Source: JANWHF01 sp036276235 (GTDB taxonomy: Bacteria > Planctomycetota > Phycisphaerae > Tepidisphaerales > Tepidisphaeraceae). Taken from it: 40,083 bases of DNA. The translations under genes and the position numbers were made by a program. Every line of letters begins with the position of its first letter. Position 1 is the stretch's first letter. This document shows, piece by piece, positions 40,067-40,083 of the stretch. The notes beneath the pieces were generated by a model. It made no database searches. It saw only the letters and a program-made list of their open reading frames with translations, and was not told where the DNA came from. Location of the stretch: assembly GCA_036276235.1 (NCBI GenBank), contig DATBDZ010000176.1, positions 1-40,083 on the forward strand, in the 5' to 3' direction.

Positions 40067-40083
40067 GGGCAGGACACTAAAGG

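Larger units (their letters stand above)
39043..40083. other. Gene-free stretch of about 1 kb
   Basis: I see no credible gene on either strand. It holds heptamer tracts (39054-39134 and 39722-39801), two octamer tracts (39162-39196, 39483-39514), a cluster of GTTACA-type sites (39306-39420), an AT-rich segment (about 39570-39990) and a GC-rich, hairpin-forming end (40012-40083) cut by the window edge. The AT-rich segment probably contains promoters for something beyond the window. Confidence 0.7.

Overview
This window most likely comes from a soil or freshwater member of the Planctomycetota, probably class Phycisphaerae. The evidence is an N-terminal LExRxLLS-type surface-protein motif (2835-3422), BlaI/M56 pairs, Uma2, DhnA-type aldolase and sigma-54 regulator families, high GC, frequent GTG/TTG starts, and intergenic gaps full of palindromes. 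The assignment is inferred from gene style, not from a marker gene. I found no rRNA, tRNA, prophage or CRISPR array.

Layout. 1-2.5 kb: a four-repeat HNH-associated-repeat protein, a REP-associated (Y1/HUH) transposase with three copies of its palindrome, and a cytosolic sulfite-oxidase-like molybdoenzyme. 2.8-9.3 kb: a small LExRxLLS protein, a PAP2-like phosphatase, a dolichol-phosphate-mannose-synthase-like glycosyltransferase, an NAD(P)-dependent epimerase, hemC and a GAF/degenerate-DHp/receiver protein. 9.6-12.2 kb: a small coiled-coil protein, a GH1-like glycosidase and a membrane-anchored NTF2-like protein. 12.4-18 kb: a tightly overlapping glycosylation operon of a Maf/DUF115 glycosyltransferase, a pseudo-radical-SAM/SPASM protein, a NeuA-like cytidylyltransferase and a NeuB-like synthase. 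It would make, activate and attach a nonulosonic (sialic-like) acid, probably to flagellin. A LuxR-type regulator follows.

19-26.5 kb: a LolA-like periplasmic protein, a blaI-blaR1-like pair with a visible operator over its promoter, an ABC importer (fused double permease plus ATPase with AAA-associated C-terminal domain) and an unlisted 51-residue His/Gly-rich lipoprotein. 26.7-33.9 kb: pdxA, ribE, a Uma2 nuclease-fold protein, an NtrC-type regulator, a small acidic protein, a zinc-ribbon membrane protein, a hicB-hicA module and a class I aldolase. 34-39 kb: a TPR protein, def and fmt (formyl-methionine cycle), and two membrane-anchored proteins. 39.0-40.08 kb has no credible gene but carries repeat tracts and an AT-rich to GC-rich transition.

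The most unusual content is intergenic. (1) At least ten palindromic repeats of four unrelated sequence families share a TACT (AGTA on the other strand) apical tetraloop and are mostly built as inverted pairs. (2) Six separate loci carry heptanucleotide tandem repeats of differing sequence, nearly all as inverted-repeat hairpins, some inside operons. (3) The second gene of the glycosylation operon has a radical-SAM-like core in which all three cluster cysteines are replaced, while the SPASM cysteines remain.
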